Shown here piece after piece: positions 1 through 7,317 of a stretch of DNA of 10,019 bases. A program made the position numbers and the translations under genes. This DNA comes from CAIKKV01 sp044346855. Lineage in GTDB: Bacteria > Verrucomicrobiota > Kiritimatiellia > CAIKKV01. Location of the stretch: the NCBI GenBank assembly GCA_044346855.1, contig JBIIYJ010000202.1:1-10019 (forward strand). The letters are read 5' to 3'. Position 1 is the first letter of the stretch. Each line of letters opens with the position of its first letter. Below the pieces are notes generated by a model, which worked only from the letters and a program-made list of their open reading frames with translations, was not told where the DNA came from and made no database searches.

Positions 1-1150
1 CCCCCCACGCCTTTCCGAGAAAAGAGGCCGTTTTGCCGATACCATATACCTTTGCACATTTTTTGACTAGCAAATCTTTAACCCAATCCGCATTCGCCTC
101 CTTGAGCAGGCCGCCGGCGATCAGGCGGACCGGGCCCGCGCTCATGCGGAGGCCCGCCGCCAGGGCCGTCAGATTCGTGGCCTTGGAGTCGTTGACGAAC
201 CGCACGCCCCCCAGGATCCGGACCGTCTGCATGCGGTGGGGCAGCATGACAAAAGCGGCGGCCGCCTCGCCCAGCGCCTCCGGCGCGGCCCCCGCGGCCT
301 CCAGGGCGCCCGCCGCCGCGGCCGCCGCCGCGCCGAGCACGGGGTTGTCGAAGGGCGTTCCTGAAATCGGAATACTTCGCCCGGCCGCCGCGATCCGCCC
401 GGGCTCGTACCTGAATTCGCACGCGGGGCCCGTCCCGAACAGGCTGAGCCGGCCGGCGCCGAAGTCGCGGGCCGGAAGCGCGGCCAGGGCGTCCTCGTGG
501 ACCAGGGCGGTGTCGCCCGCCCGCAGCCCCGCGAACAACCGCCCCTTCAGGCCGGCGTAGGCCGCCATCGTGCCATGCCGGTCCAGGTGGTTGGGAAACA
601 GGTTCAGCAGAACGGCGATGTCGGGGCGGAAGGCGTCGACCGTCTCGAGTTGGAAGGTGCTGACCTCGATGACGAGCCAGTCCCACTCCCGCTCCAGCAC
701 GGCGTCGCACACCGGGCGGCCGTAGTTCCCGCACGGGACGGCCCGGGCGCCCGCCCGCTCCAGCGCCTCGGCGCACAGCTTCACCAACGTGCTCTTGCCG
801 TTGGAGCCCGTGACCGCCAGCACGCGCGCGCGGCCGCGGCAGAGCCAGCCCAGTTCGATTTCGGCGATGACCGGGACGCCCCGCTCCCGGTACGCGCGGA
901 TCCAGGGGCCGCCGGCCTCCACGCCGGGGCTGGCGACCACCAGATCGGCCTCGGCGTCCAGCCGCTCCCCGCAGGGAGCCAGGCAGACCGCCCCCAGCTT
1001 CTGAAGGTCGTGCAAAACGCCCTCGGCGGGCGCCTTGGCGTCCGCCACGGTCACGGTGAGGCCGCGGCTTCGGAGCAGCCGGACGGCGGCCAGCCCGCTC
1101 GCGCCCAGCCCCAGCACGAGCGCGCGCTTGACCTGGTCGAGCCGGATCAC
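1..1150 (-). CDS. murD: UDP-N-acetylmuramoyl-L-alanine--D-glutamate ligase MurD, 3' end cut by window edge
   Basis: MurD is the cytoplasmic ATP-dependent ligase that adds D-glutamate to UDP-MurNAc-L-Ala. The frame gives 383 codons from a GTG at 1150 to the window edge. E. coli MurD has about 438 residues, so some 55-70 C-terminal residues lie outside. Visible in order are an N-terminal nucleotide-fold loop GLGASGLAAVRLL, the P-loop VTGSNGKST, the MurD signature EVSTFQLE, NLFPNHLDRHG, LPHRMQ and the C-terminal-domain signature VNDSKATN. The GTG overlaps the murF TGA as GTGA, which fixes the start and suggests translational coupling. Oddities: the central-domain motif usually read as G-x-HN-x-x-N is replaced by GTPFDNPVLG followed by an alanine run, and codon use turns AT-rich in about the last 30 codons before the edge. 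The family assignment is firm. Confidence 0.95.
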   Translation of the reverse strand, partial: MIRLDQVKRALVLGLGASGLAAVRLLRSRGLTVTVADAKAPAEGVLHDLQKLGAVCLAPCGERLDAEADLVVASPGVEAGGPWIRAYRERGVPVIAEIELGWLCRGRARVLAVTGSNGKSTLVKLCAEALERAGARAVPCGNYGRPVCDAVLEREWDWLVIEVSTFQLETVDAFRPDIAVLLNLFPNHLDRHGTMAAYAGLKGRLFAGLRAGDTALVHEDALAALPARDFGAGRLSLFGTGPACEFRYEPGRIAAAGRSIPISGTPFDNPVLGAAAAAAAGALEAAGAAPEALGEAAAAFVMLPHRMQTVRILGGVRFVNDSKATNLTALAAGLRMSAGPVRLIAGGLLKEANADWVKDLLVKKCAKVYGIGKTASFLGKAWG

Positions 1151-2544
1151 GCGTCCTCCCCGCCCGCGCCGAGGGCTTTGGCGACCGTTTCCAGCCGCAC
1201 GCCGCGCGACGCCTTGAGCAGCACCGCATCGCCGGGCCGCAGCAGGCTCTTCAGCGCCACCGCCGCGGCCTCCGCGTCGGGCGCCCGCGTGACGGCGCCG
1301 CCGGGAAAGCCGAGGGCGCAAGCCCGGTCCGCCACGGGGGCCGCCTTCTCCCCCACAACCACCAGCCCGTGCCAGGGTCCGTCGGCGACCGCCTCCCCCA
1401 CCCCGGCGTGGGCCGATTCGCTCAATTCGCCCAGTTCCCGCATTTCGCCCAGCACCAGCCATTTGCGGCCGGCGCAGGGCGTATTCCGGAACGTCTGAAG
1501 AGCCGCCGCCATGCTGAGGGGGTTGGCGTTGTACGCGTCGTTGATCACCAGGATGCCGTTGGCCTCCCGGGCCTGCCAGCGCATGCGCATGGGGCGGTAG
1601 CCGGCGAAGGCGGCGCGGATCCCGTCCCAGTCCAGCCCCGCCTCGCGGGCCACCAGGCAGGCCAGCAGGGCGTTCAGGGCGTTGTGGCGGCCCGGCACGG
1701 GAAGGCGCAAGGGCTCAAGGCCGCCGCCGCGCTCGCGGACGCGAAGCGCCTGGCTTTCCCCGCCGGGATCGTCCCCGGCCTCCGCGAACAGGTCGGCGGC
1801 CGGGTCCGCCAGCGACGCGGTCAGGAGGCGGCAGGGCGCCGCCTTGGCGAGGCGGTCGAAGCCGAGCGTGTCGCGGCTGATCACCGCCAGGCCGCCGGGG
1901 GGCAGGCTCTCGAGCAGGGCCGACTTCTCGCGGGCCACGCCCTCGACCGACTTGAAGAACTCCACGTGCACGGGGCCGACGTTGGTCACCACGCCCCAGT
2001 CCGGCTTCAGGAGGGCGGCCAGCGCCGCGATCTCGCCGGGGTGGTTTGTCCCCGTTTCAAAAACGCCGCACCGGTGGTGGCCGGGGGCCAGGGTCAGCAG
2101 GCTCAGCGGGAGGCCGATGTTGTTGTTCCAGTTCCCGCGGGTCCGGGCGGTGGGCCAGCGGCTCTCCAGCAGGCAGGCCGTCATTTCCTTGACCGTGGAC
2201 TTCCCGGCGCTGCCGGTGATTCCCACGATCCGCCAGTCCGAGGCGTGGCGGTGGGCCGCGGCCAGGGTTTGCAGCGCGGCCAGGGGGTCGGGGACGGCGA
2301 GGCAGGCGGCGCCTGCGGGGGCGGCCCAGCCGGTCTTCACCAGGGCCGCGGCGGCCCCCTGCTCGAAGGCCCGGGCCACGTAGGCGTGGCCGTCGGCCTT
2401 TTCCCCGGCGAGGGCCACGAAGAGGTCGCCCGGCCCCGTCAGGCGGGTGTCGTGGGAGGCGGCGCGGACGGGCGCGGCGGGAAGGCGGGTCCACGTTCCG
2501 CCGGTGACGGCGGCCATCCAGAGGGGATCGAGGACCGGCCTCAT
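1147..2544 (-). CDS. murF: UDP-N-acetylmuramoyl-tripeptide--D-alanyl-D-alanine ligase MurF
   Basis: MurF is the last cytoplasmic Mur ligase and adds D-Ala-D-Ala to the UDP-MurNAc tripeptide using ATP. The product has 465 residues, a normal length. Motifs counted from the chosen Met are an N-terminal DTR-x-x-x-x-GDLF-type loop (about 32-42), the P-loop TGSAGKST (110-117), GNWNNNIGLPLSLL, ETGTNHPGEI, NVGPVHVEFF, PGRHNALNALLA and the MurF signature INDAYNANP, ending with GEMRELG. I chose the ATG at 2544 because its ATGA overlap with the murE stop matches the other junctions. An in-frame GTG three codons upstream (2553) with a GAGGTGG stretch before it is an alternative start. The stop overlaps the murD GTG. 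The P-loop has Ala where many Mur ligases have Asn, which is tolerated in MurF, where this position varies. Confidence 0.96.
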   Translation of the reverse strand: MRPVLDPLWMAAVTGGTWTRLPAAPVRAASHDTRLTGPGDLFVALAGEKADGHAYVARAFEQGAAAALVKTGWAAPAGAACLAVPDPLAALQTLAAAHRHASDWRIVGITGSAGKSTVKEMTACLLESRWPTARTRGNWNNNIGLPLSLLTLAPGHHRCGVFETGTNHPGEIAALAALLKPDWGVVTNVGPVHVEFFKSVEGVAREKSALLESLPPGGLAVISRDTLGFDRLAKAAPCRLLTASLADPAADLFAEAGDDPGGESQALRVRERGGGLEPLRLPVPGRHNALNALLACLVAREAGLDWDGIRAAFAGYRPMRMRWQAREANGILVINDAYNANPLSMAAALQTFRNTPCAGRKWLVLGEMRELGELSESAHAGVGEAVADGPWHGLVVVGEKAAPVADRACALGFPGGAVTRAPDAEAAAVALKSLLRPGDAVLLKASRGVRLETVAKALGAGGEDA

Positions 2545-4004
2545 GACAGCCACTCCGCGGCCACCTCGCGGTCGTCGAACGGGATGACCCGGTTGTCGAA
2601 CTCCTGGAACGTCTCGTGGCCCTTTCCGGCGATGAGGACGATGTCCCCCTTCGCGGCCATGCCGAGGGCGCGGCCGATGGCCTCGGCGCGGTCCGGCACC
2701 ACCTCGTGGCGGGCGTCTCCGAGCCCGGCGCGGATCTGCTCCAGGATGGCGAGCGGATCCTCGGTGCGGGGGTTGTCGGAGGTGAGCACGGAGAAGTCGG
2801 CCAGCCGGCCGGCGGCGGCGCCCATCTTGGGGCGCTTGGTCTTGTCCCGGTTCCCGCCGCAGCCGAACACCACGATGAGGCGGCCGGCGGTGATCTCCCG
2901 GAGGGTCTGGAGCACGTTGACGAGGGCGTCGTCGGTGTGGGCGTAATCGACGAAGACCTTGAACCCGCGGGTGCAGGGCACCTCCTCCAGCCGGCCGGGC
3001 ACGGCCTTCATGCGGGCGAGTCGCTGGAGGGCGGCATCGAGGGGGACCCCCAGGGCGCAGCAGGCCGCGAGGGCGGCCAGGGCGTTGGCGATGTTGTAGG
3101 CCCCCAGCAGGCGCAGGGAGCCGTCCGCCGTGCCCCAGGGGGTCACGGCGCGGAAGGCGGTGCCGGAGGCGGAGAGGCGGACCTCCTCGGCCCGCACGAG
3201 GGCGTCGGGGGAGCGCCCGCAGCTGATCACGTCCGCCTTGACCGCGGGGTCGGCGGCCAGCCGGCGCCCGTAGGGATCGTCGATGTTCACGATGGCGGAG
3301 GCGGCCTTCCCCTCGCGGCCCAGGGCCATGAACAGCTTCCGCTTGGCCTCGTAATAGGCTTCCATGGTCCGGTGGTAGTCAAGGTGGTCCAGCGTGAGGT
3401 TGGTGAAAAGGGCGGCGTCGAAGGCGATGCCCCAGGCCCGCTCCTGGTCAAGGGCGTGGGAGGAGACCTCCATGACGGCGGCCGTGCAGCCGTTCTGCAG
3501 CATCTGCGCGAGGTAGGACTGGAGGGACAGGGAGTCGGGCGTCGTGCGGGAGGCGGGAATCACGCGGTTGCCCAGCCGGTATTCCACGGTGCCGATGAGG
3601 CCGCAGGGCTGGCCGGCCGCCTCGAGGATGTCGCGCATCATGTAGGCGACGGTGGTCTTGCCGTTGGTGCCCGTGACCCCGGCGACGCGCAGGCGACGGG
3701 AGGGATTGCCATAGAAGGCCGCGGCCAGCCGGGCCAGCGCCTCCCGGGCGTTGGGCACGCGGATGGCGGTGACGTCCTTCTGGGGGCAGAACGACTGGGC
3801 CACGACGGCAACGGCGCCACGGGTCACGGCGTCCTCGATAAAGGCGGAGCCGTCCAGCTTGCTGCCGGGGATGGCCACGAAGAGCCAGCCGGGGCGGACC
3901 TGGCGCGAATCACAGGCGAGGCCGGCGATCTCCCGGTTGACGGGGCCGCGGCACTGGGCCTCGGGCAGCGCGGGTAGCAGGGTTTCCAGTTTCATGGGCG
4001 TCAT
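2541..4004 (-). CDS. murE: UDP-N-acetylmuramoyl-L-alanyl-D-glutamate--2,6-diaminopimelate ligase MurE
   Basis: MurE adds the third peptide residue to UDP-MurNAc-L-Ala-D-Glu in the cytoplasm. The product has 487 residues, typical for the family. Seen in order are CDSRQVRPGWLFVA in the N-terminal UMP-binding domain, the P-loop TGTNGKTT (111-118), MEVSSHAL, TNLTLDHLDYH (201-211), YYEAKRKLF with the probable carbamylated lysine near K221, GAYNIANALAAL, the C-terminal DNPRTE (410-415) and GKGHE (460-464). DNPR is the established specificity motif for meso-diaminopimelate rather than lysine, so an mDAP-type wall is inferred. The ATG at 4004 overlaps the ftsI TGA as ATGA. A second in-frame ATG lies three codons in, at 3995, and cannot be excluded. 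Confidence 0.97.
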   Translation of the reverse strand: MTPMKLETLLPALPEAQCRGPVNREIAGLACDSRQVRPGWLFVAIPGSKLDGSAFIEDAVTRGAVAVVAQSFCPQKDVTAIRVPNAREALARLAAAFYGNPSRRLRVAGVTGTNGKTTVAYMMRDILEAAGQPCGLIGTVEYRLGNRVIPASRTTPDSLSLQSYLAQMLQNGCTAAVMEVSSHALDQERAWGIAFDAALFTNLTLDHLDYHRTMEAYYEAKRKLFMALGREGKAASAIVNIDDPYGRRLAADPAVKADVISCGRSPDALVRAEEVRLSASGTAFRAVTPWGTADGSLRLLGAYNIANALAALAACCALGVPLDAALQRLARMKAVPGRLEEVPCTRGFKVFVDYAHTDDALVNVLQTLREITAGRLIVVFGCGGNRDKTKRPKMGAAAGRLADFSVLTSDNPRTEDPLAILEQIRAGLGDARHEVVPDRAEAIGRALGMAAKGDIVLIAGKGHETFQEFDNRVIPFDDREVAAEWLS

Positions 4005-5773
4005 CTTCCATCCGGTTCCGAGCCGTCGGCCTGCTCGCCGGCGTGGGGGGTTCCGGCTTCGTCTTCGGTCGGCTCGAGGTTAAGGTAGCGCACCGATTGC
4101 TCGGCAATTTTGGCGAAAACGGGGGCCGCCACCACGCCGCCGGTGTGGTAGGGCTGGGGATCCTGCACCACCACCACGATGGTGAGTTCCGGCTTGTCCG
4201 CGGGCAGGAAACCCGCGAATGACGCCATATAAGCCGAAGCCGAGTAGCCGCCTTTCTCGGGAATCTGGGCGGTGCCGGTCTTGCCCGCCACCTTGAACCC
4301 GTCCACCCGCGCCCGGGTGCCCGTGCCGCCGTCCTCCGTCACCCGCGCCAGCAGATAGCGCATCAGGGCCGCCACGCGCGCATCCACGGGCCGGCCCAGC
4401 ACCTCCGGCTGCGACCGGAAAGTCACTTTCCCATCCGCGTCGACGACCTCCCGGACCACGTAGGGCTTCAGCAGGAAACCGTCGTTGGCCAGGGCGCTCA
4501 TCATCCCGGCCATCTGGAGGGCTGTAACGGCCATGCCCTGCCCGATGGAAATCCGCGAACAGCTCAGGCTGTCCCAATCCTTGGTCGGCCGGAGGATGCC
4601 GCTCTGCTCACCGGGCAGGTCGAATTTCAGCTGCCGCCCGAAACCAAAGCTCCTCAAACCATTGTACAAGATTTCGTCGCCCATCAGAAGCGCAATCTTC
4701 GCGGTTCCGATGTTGCTCGACTTCTTGATGATATCCGCCACGCTGAGCCGGGTGTAGGCGTGGTAATCCCGGAGGATGCGGCCGGCGTGGAACCACGCGC
4801 CGTTCTCGGTGTCGAACATCATCTCCGGAGTCACGACGCCGCGGGTGAAGGCGAGCGCCAGGGTCACCGGCTTGAGGGTGGAGCCGGGCTCGTAATTCAC
4901 ACAGACGGCCCGGTTGGACATCAGGTGCGGGGTGGCGGAGCCGAACTCATTGAGATCGAAGGCGGGGCGGCTGGCCATGGCCAGGATCTCCCCGGTCCGG
5001 CAGCGCTGCACGATGGCCCAGGCGGCCTTGGCGGAGTGCTCCTGCATGGCCTCGTCCAGGGCCCGCTCGGTGAAGAACTGGATCTGCTGGTCAAGGGTCA
5101 GGATAACGTCGGAGCCCGGGCGGGGCGGCAACTCCACGCTCCGCAGGCCGTAGATCTCGATGTTACGGCCGTCGATCGTCCCCTTGACAAGGCCCGGCAT
5201 GCCGGTCAGGTCGCTGTTGCGGGTCATTTCAACGCCCATCCCGCCGACGTTCTCGTGGTTGACGAAGCCCACGACGTGGCAGGCCTGCATGTTCTGGGGA
5301 TAGTTGCGCAGCGTGGATTCCTTGAGAAAGACCCCCTCGATGCGGTTGTTGGTCACCTGGATCATGAGGCTCTCGCCGAGTTCGCGGGAAACGAACCGCT
5401 TGATGTTGGCGAACTTCTTCTGGGTGAACCGGAGCTTGTGTCGGACCTCCTCCCGGGGAATCTTGAGATAGGCCGACAGGATCGGCACGGCCAGGTCCAG
5501 GTTGGTGGTCTTGGTCAGCAGGCTGGGGTCGGCGCAGACGTCGTAGACGCCGAGGCTGATGGCCAGGATGTTAGGGGAGCGGCCTCCGTCCAGGATGCGG
5601 CCGCGAGGGGCCATGATGGAGCGCTCGAAATCCAAGGAATCTTTCGTTTCCTGGATGCGCTCGCGGTTGGGGCCGATGTGCAGGATCGCCAGGCGGCCGG
5701 CCACGGCGCAGAAAGCCGCGAGCAGCACGGCCTCCACAACCAGGAGCCGGACCCTGACGCTCTTCTTATTCAT
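4001..5773 (-). CDS. ftsI: Cell division transpeptidase FtsI (class B penicillin-binding protein, PBP3-like)
   Basis: This is a septal peptidoglycan DD-transpeptidase of 590 residues, anchored in the inner membrane and acting in the periplasm. A short basic N-terminus (NKKSVRVR) precedes one membrane segment at about 9-30, then the class B pedestal motif APRGRILD (55-62) and GGMGVE (177-182). The transpeptidase domain has all three active-site motifs: S298-T-L-K301 in EPGSTLKP, S352-S-N354, and K498-T-G-T501. There is no PASTA domain. The C-terminus ends in a short acidic, low-complexity tail after about residue 566. The position between ftsL and murE supports FtsI over a sporulation or elongation paralogue. 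The ATG lies inside the ftsL end (8-base overlap). Its Shine-Dalgarno is weak, a GGAG about 13 bases upstream, so translation probably depends on coupling to ftsL. Confidence 0.95.
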   Translation of the reverse strand: MNKKSVRVRLLVVEAVLLAAFCAVAGRLAILHIGPNRERIQETKDSLDFERSIMAPRGRILDGGRSPNILAISLGVYDVCADPSLLTKTTNLDLAVPILSAYLKIPREEVRHKLRFTQKKFANIKRFVSRELGESLMIQVTNNRIEGVFLKESTLRNYPQNMQACHVVGFVNHENVGGMGVEMTRNSDLTGMPGLVKGTIDGRNIEIYGLRSVELPPRPGSDVILTLDQQIQFFTERALDEAMQEHSAKAAWAIVQRCRTGEILAMASRPAFDLNEFGSATPHLMSNRAVCVNYEPGSTLKPVTLALAFTRGVVTPEMMFDTENGAWFHAGRILRDYHAYTRLSVADIIKKSSNIGTAKIALLMGDEILYNGLRSFGFGRQLKFDLPGEQSGILRPTKDWDSLSCSRISIGQGMAVTALQMAGMMSALANDGFLLKPYVVREVVDADGKVTFRSQPEVLGRPVDARVAALMRYLLARVTEDGGTGTRARVDGFKVAGKTGTAQIPEKGGYSASAYMASFAGFLPADKPELTIVVVVQDPQPYHTGGVVAAPVFAKIAEQSVRYLNLEPTEDEAGTPHAGEQADGSEPDGR

Positions 5774-6155
5774 TCAACGCCATGCGCTCCAGCTGGGCGA
5801 ACCGGACCGCGTCGCGGGTATCCACGAGAGCCAAATCGCTGGCGCGGGAATCATAGATCCGGACGACCTGTCCCTGCTTGGGCCAGGACAGGGTGAGGCT
5901 GTGGCGGACGAGCGCCTGCTCGATGCTCCGCGGGGAAATGGTAACGGCCCACTTGGCCTCCTCGTTGGCGACGCGGGTCTTGTTGTTTTCGCACACGCTT
6001 TCCAGCTTCTTGATTTCGCCCCCGAGCTTTTCGCAGCGGTCGTGGATGTTGAGATAGAAATAGCCCGCGGCCAGGAAGAGCACGATGCCGGCCACGATCT
6101 TGGGAAGCATCGATTTCTGGTCCGCCGAGTTCAGCTTGCGATTCACTTTTTTCAT
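5766..6155 (-). CDS. ftsL: Cell division protein FtsL (small bitopic divisome protein)
   Basis: This 129-residue protein has the FtsL architecture: a short lysine-rich cytoplasmic N-terminus (MKKVNRKLN), one transmembrane helix at about 17-35 (around IVAGIVLFLAAGYFYL), then a heptad-like charged segment at about 38-68 that could form a coiled coil. FtsL family members share little sequence, so the call rests on topology and position between rsmH and ftsI. In known systems FtsL forms a complex with FtsB and FtsQ and helps activate FtsWI. The extracytoplasmic part (about 95 residues) is longer than in E. coli FtsL (121 residues in total, with a longer cytoplasmic part). The ATG overlaps the rsmH stop as ATGA and has a strong GGAGGAG eight bases upstream. 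Confidence 0.85.
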   Translation of the reverse strand: MKKVNRKLNSADQKSMLPKIVAGIVLFLAAGYFYLNIHDRCEKLGGEIKKLESVCENNKTRVANEEAKWAVTISPRSIEQALVRHSLTLSWPKQGQVVRIYDSRASDLALVDTRDAVRFAQLERMALNE

Positions 6156-7108
6156 GACATCATCTCCTCCGCCCGTTCCACCCGTTCAACTGTTCGTAAT
6201 TTCGCCGACCGCGCCCGCGGATTGAGGCCCACTTCCTCATCCGAGGCGATCACCGGCTTGCGCCCGACCGGCCGCACCGGAGGCGTCTCGCCGTCCCACC
6301 GCCGCCCGCCGGCCTGGAGGTTCTCCCACCGGCCCGCATGGCGCTGAAAAATCCTCTTCACAATCCGGTCTTCCAGGCTGTGAAATGTGATCACGGCCAG
6401 GCGCCCGCCCGGCTTCAGCAGCCGGATGGCCGCCTCCACCCCCTCCGCCGCCGCCGCCAGCTCGTCGTTAACGGCGATCCGAAGAGCCTGAAACACCTGC
6501 GTGGCCGGATGAATCCGCCCCCGCCGGCCGCCCTTGATCCGGGCCACCCACTCGGCGAAGGGGAGCGTCCTTGCGAACGGGGCGCCCCGCCGGTCCATCA
6601 CCGCCGCCCGGGCAAGTTTCCGGCTCTCCGGCTCCTCGCCGTATCGCCAGAACAGGTCGGCCAGCTCGGCTTCGTCCAGCCGGTTCAGCAGGTCGGCCGC
6701 GGTGGGACCCCGGCCGGGGTCCATCCGCATGTCCAGCGGTCCGTCCGCCATGAAGCTGAAGCCGCGCCCGGGGTTGTCCAGCTGGTCGGATGAGATGCCC
6801 AGGTCCAGCAGGATGCCATCGAACCCGCTCAAACCCAGCCCCGCGGCGATGGCCTCCATCTTGCGGAAATCGCCCTGCACCAGCTCCACGGCCGTGTCCG
6901 GCGCCGCCAGCCGGGGCCGGCAGCGGGCAAGAGCCTCGGCGTCACGGTCGAGCCCGATCAGCCGGCCGCCGGGCCGGCACCGCTCGAGGATGGAGGCGGC
7001 ATGCGATCCCCCGCCCAGCGTGCCATCCAGGTAGAGGCCCCCCGGCCGCACGGCCAGGGCGTCCACCGCCTCACGCGGCAGAACGGCTTGGTGCACGCTT
7101 GTGGTCAT
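6152..7108 (-). CDS. rsmH: 16S rRNA (cytosine(1402)-N(4))-methyltransferase RsmH (MraW)
   Basis: RsmH uses S-adenosylmethionine to methylate N4 of C1402 in the 16S rRNA decoding centre. The product has 318 residues, as expected. Motifs are the N-terminal H-Q-A-V-L segment, the SAM-binding DGTLGGGSHA (28-37), DLGISSDQLD (102-111), GRGFSFMADGPLDMRMD (114-130), HPATQVFQALRIAVNDEL (200-217), ITFHSLEDRIVK (240-251) and the C-terminal NPRARSAKLR (296-305). The frame stays open upstream to 7405, but the family N-terminus begins at the ATG at 7108, which has AGGAGGT 11 bases upstream; the longer version would run into mraZ and carry about 99 residues unlike the family. The start overlaps the end of a candidate small ORF by 38 bases. 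Confidence 0.97.
   Translation of the reverse strand: MTTSVHQAVLPREAVDALAVRPGGLYLDGTLGGGSHAASILERCRPGGRLIGLDRDAEALARCRPRLAAPDTAVELVQGDFRKMEAIAAGLGLSGFDGILLDLGISSDQLDNPGRGFSFMADGPLDMRMDPGRGPTAADLLNRLDEAELADLFWRYGEEPESRKLARAAVMDRRGAPFARTLPFAEWVARIKGGRRGRIHPATQVFQALRIAVNDELAAAAEGVEAAIRLLKPGGRLAVITFHSLEDRIVKRIFQRHAGRWENLQAGGRRWDGETPPVRPVGRKPVIASDEEVGLNPRARSAKLRTVERVERAEEMMS
6164..6170 (-). promoter_or_regulatory. Ribosome binding site of ftsL
   Basis: GGAGGAG lies within the 3' end of rsmH, 8 bases before the ftsL ATG at 6155. It is close to the anti-Shine-Dalgarno complement and decides the ftsL start at the ATGA overlap. Confidence 0.75.
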
Positions 7109-7298
7109 GGCTGGCGCCGACCTCCTGGGAGCCGCGCTTCGGCTGCGCACTCCACTGAAACAGCCCGAATTCGTCCCGGCTCCAGCGGGTGCGGCGGGTG
7201 CCGTCGCGCGGAAGCTGCAGGCGGTCGCTGCCGTACGGACCGCGCGAAAGCGCTCCGCCGACCTCGAGCAGCCTGGCCAAACCATGATAAAGACCCAT
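7071..7298 (-). CDS. Candidate small basic protein between mraZ and rsmH, function unknown
   Basis: I do not recognise this 75-residue product. The ATG at 7298 lies 19 bases after the mraZ stop and has AAGGAG seven bases upstream, as good a signal as any in this cluster. The TGA at 7071 lies 38 bases inside rsmH. Counting the codons by hand gives about 76% G/C at third positions, above first and second positions, which is the coding pattern expected in a GC-rich genome. The protein starts MGLYHGLARLLEVGGALSRG, a possibly amphipathic stretch, then becomes arginine-rich with two tryptophans (TRRTRWSRDEFGLFQWS) and has a polar basic tail. There is no membrane segment, signal peptide or zinc motif. 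Without it, the mraZ-rsmH gap would be an unusual 209-base hole in an otherwise overlapping operon. It could instead be a leader peptide tuning rsmH translation, or chance. Confidence 0.5.
   Translation of the reverse strand: MGLYHGLARLLEVGGALSRGPYGSDRLQLPRDGTRRTRWSRDEFGLFQWSAQPKRGSQEVGASHDHKRAPSRSAA
7120..7126 (-). promoter_or_regulatory. Ribosome binding site of rsmH
   Basis: AGGAGGT is a full Shine-Dalgarno match, 11 bases before the ATG at 7108. It supports this start over the open frame further upstream. It sits inside the candidate small ORF 7071-7298, so translation of the two may be coupled. Confidence 0.7.
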
Positions 7299-7305
7299 GA
7301 CGACT

Positions 7306-7311
7306 CTCCTT
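7306..7311 (-). promoter_or_regulatory. Ribosome binding site of the small ORF after mraZ
   Basis: AAGGAG is separated by 7 bases from the ATG at 7298 and lies in the short gap after the mraZ TAA. No other plausible start nearby would use it. It is the main sequence evidence that the small ORF is translated. Confidence 0.55.
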
Positions 7312-7317
7312 CCGCCC

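Noticed and set aside
290..335. GCC/GCG-rich simple repeat in murD
   Set aside because: It encodes an alanine run (seven in a row) within an intact MurD frame. It reflects GC-rich low complexity rather than a separate repeat element.
78..1229. Minus-strand open frame of 383 codons over murD in another frame
   Set aside because: It is arginine/glycine-rich without motifs. The frame starting at GTG 1150 carries the MurD P-loop and VNDSKATN instead.
1369..2946. Long plus-strand open frame of 525 codons opposite murF and murE
   Set aside because: It is Gly/Gln/Arg/Ala-rich with no recognisable domain and is antisense to two well-supported Mur ligases. High GC makes stop codons rare in the opposite frames.
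2616..3977. Plus-strand open frame of 453 codons opposite murE
   Set aside because: Low-complexity Gly/Val/His/Asp composition and exact antisense position to murE mark it as a composition shadow.
4760..5896. Plus-strand open frame of 378 codons opposite ftsI and ftsL
   Set aside because: No family motif is visible, and the opposite strand carries all FtsI catalytic motifs.
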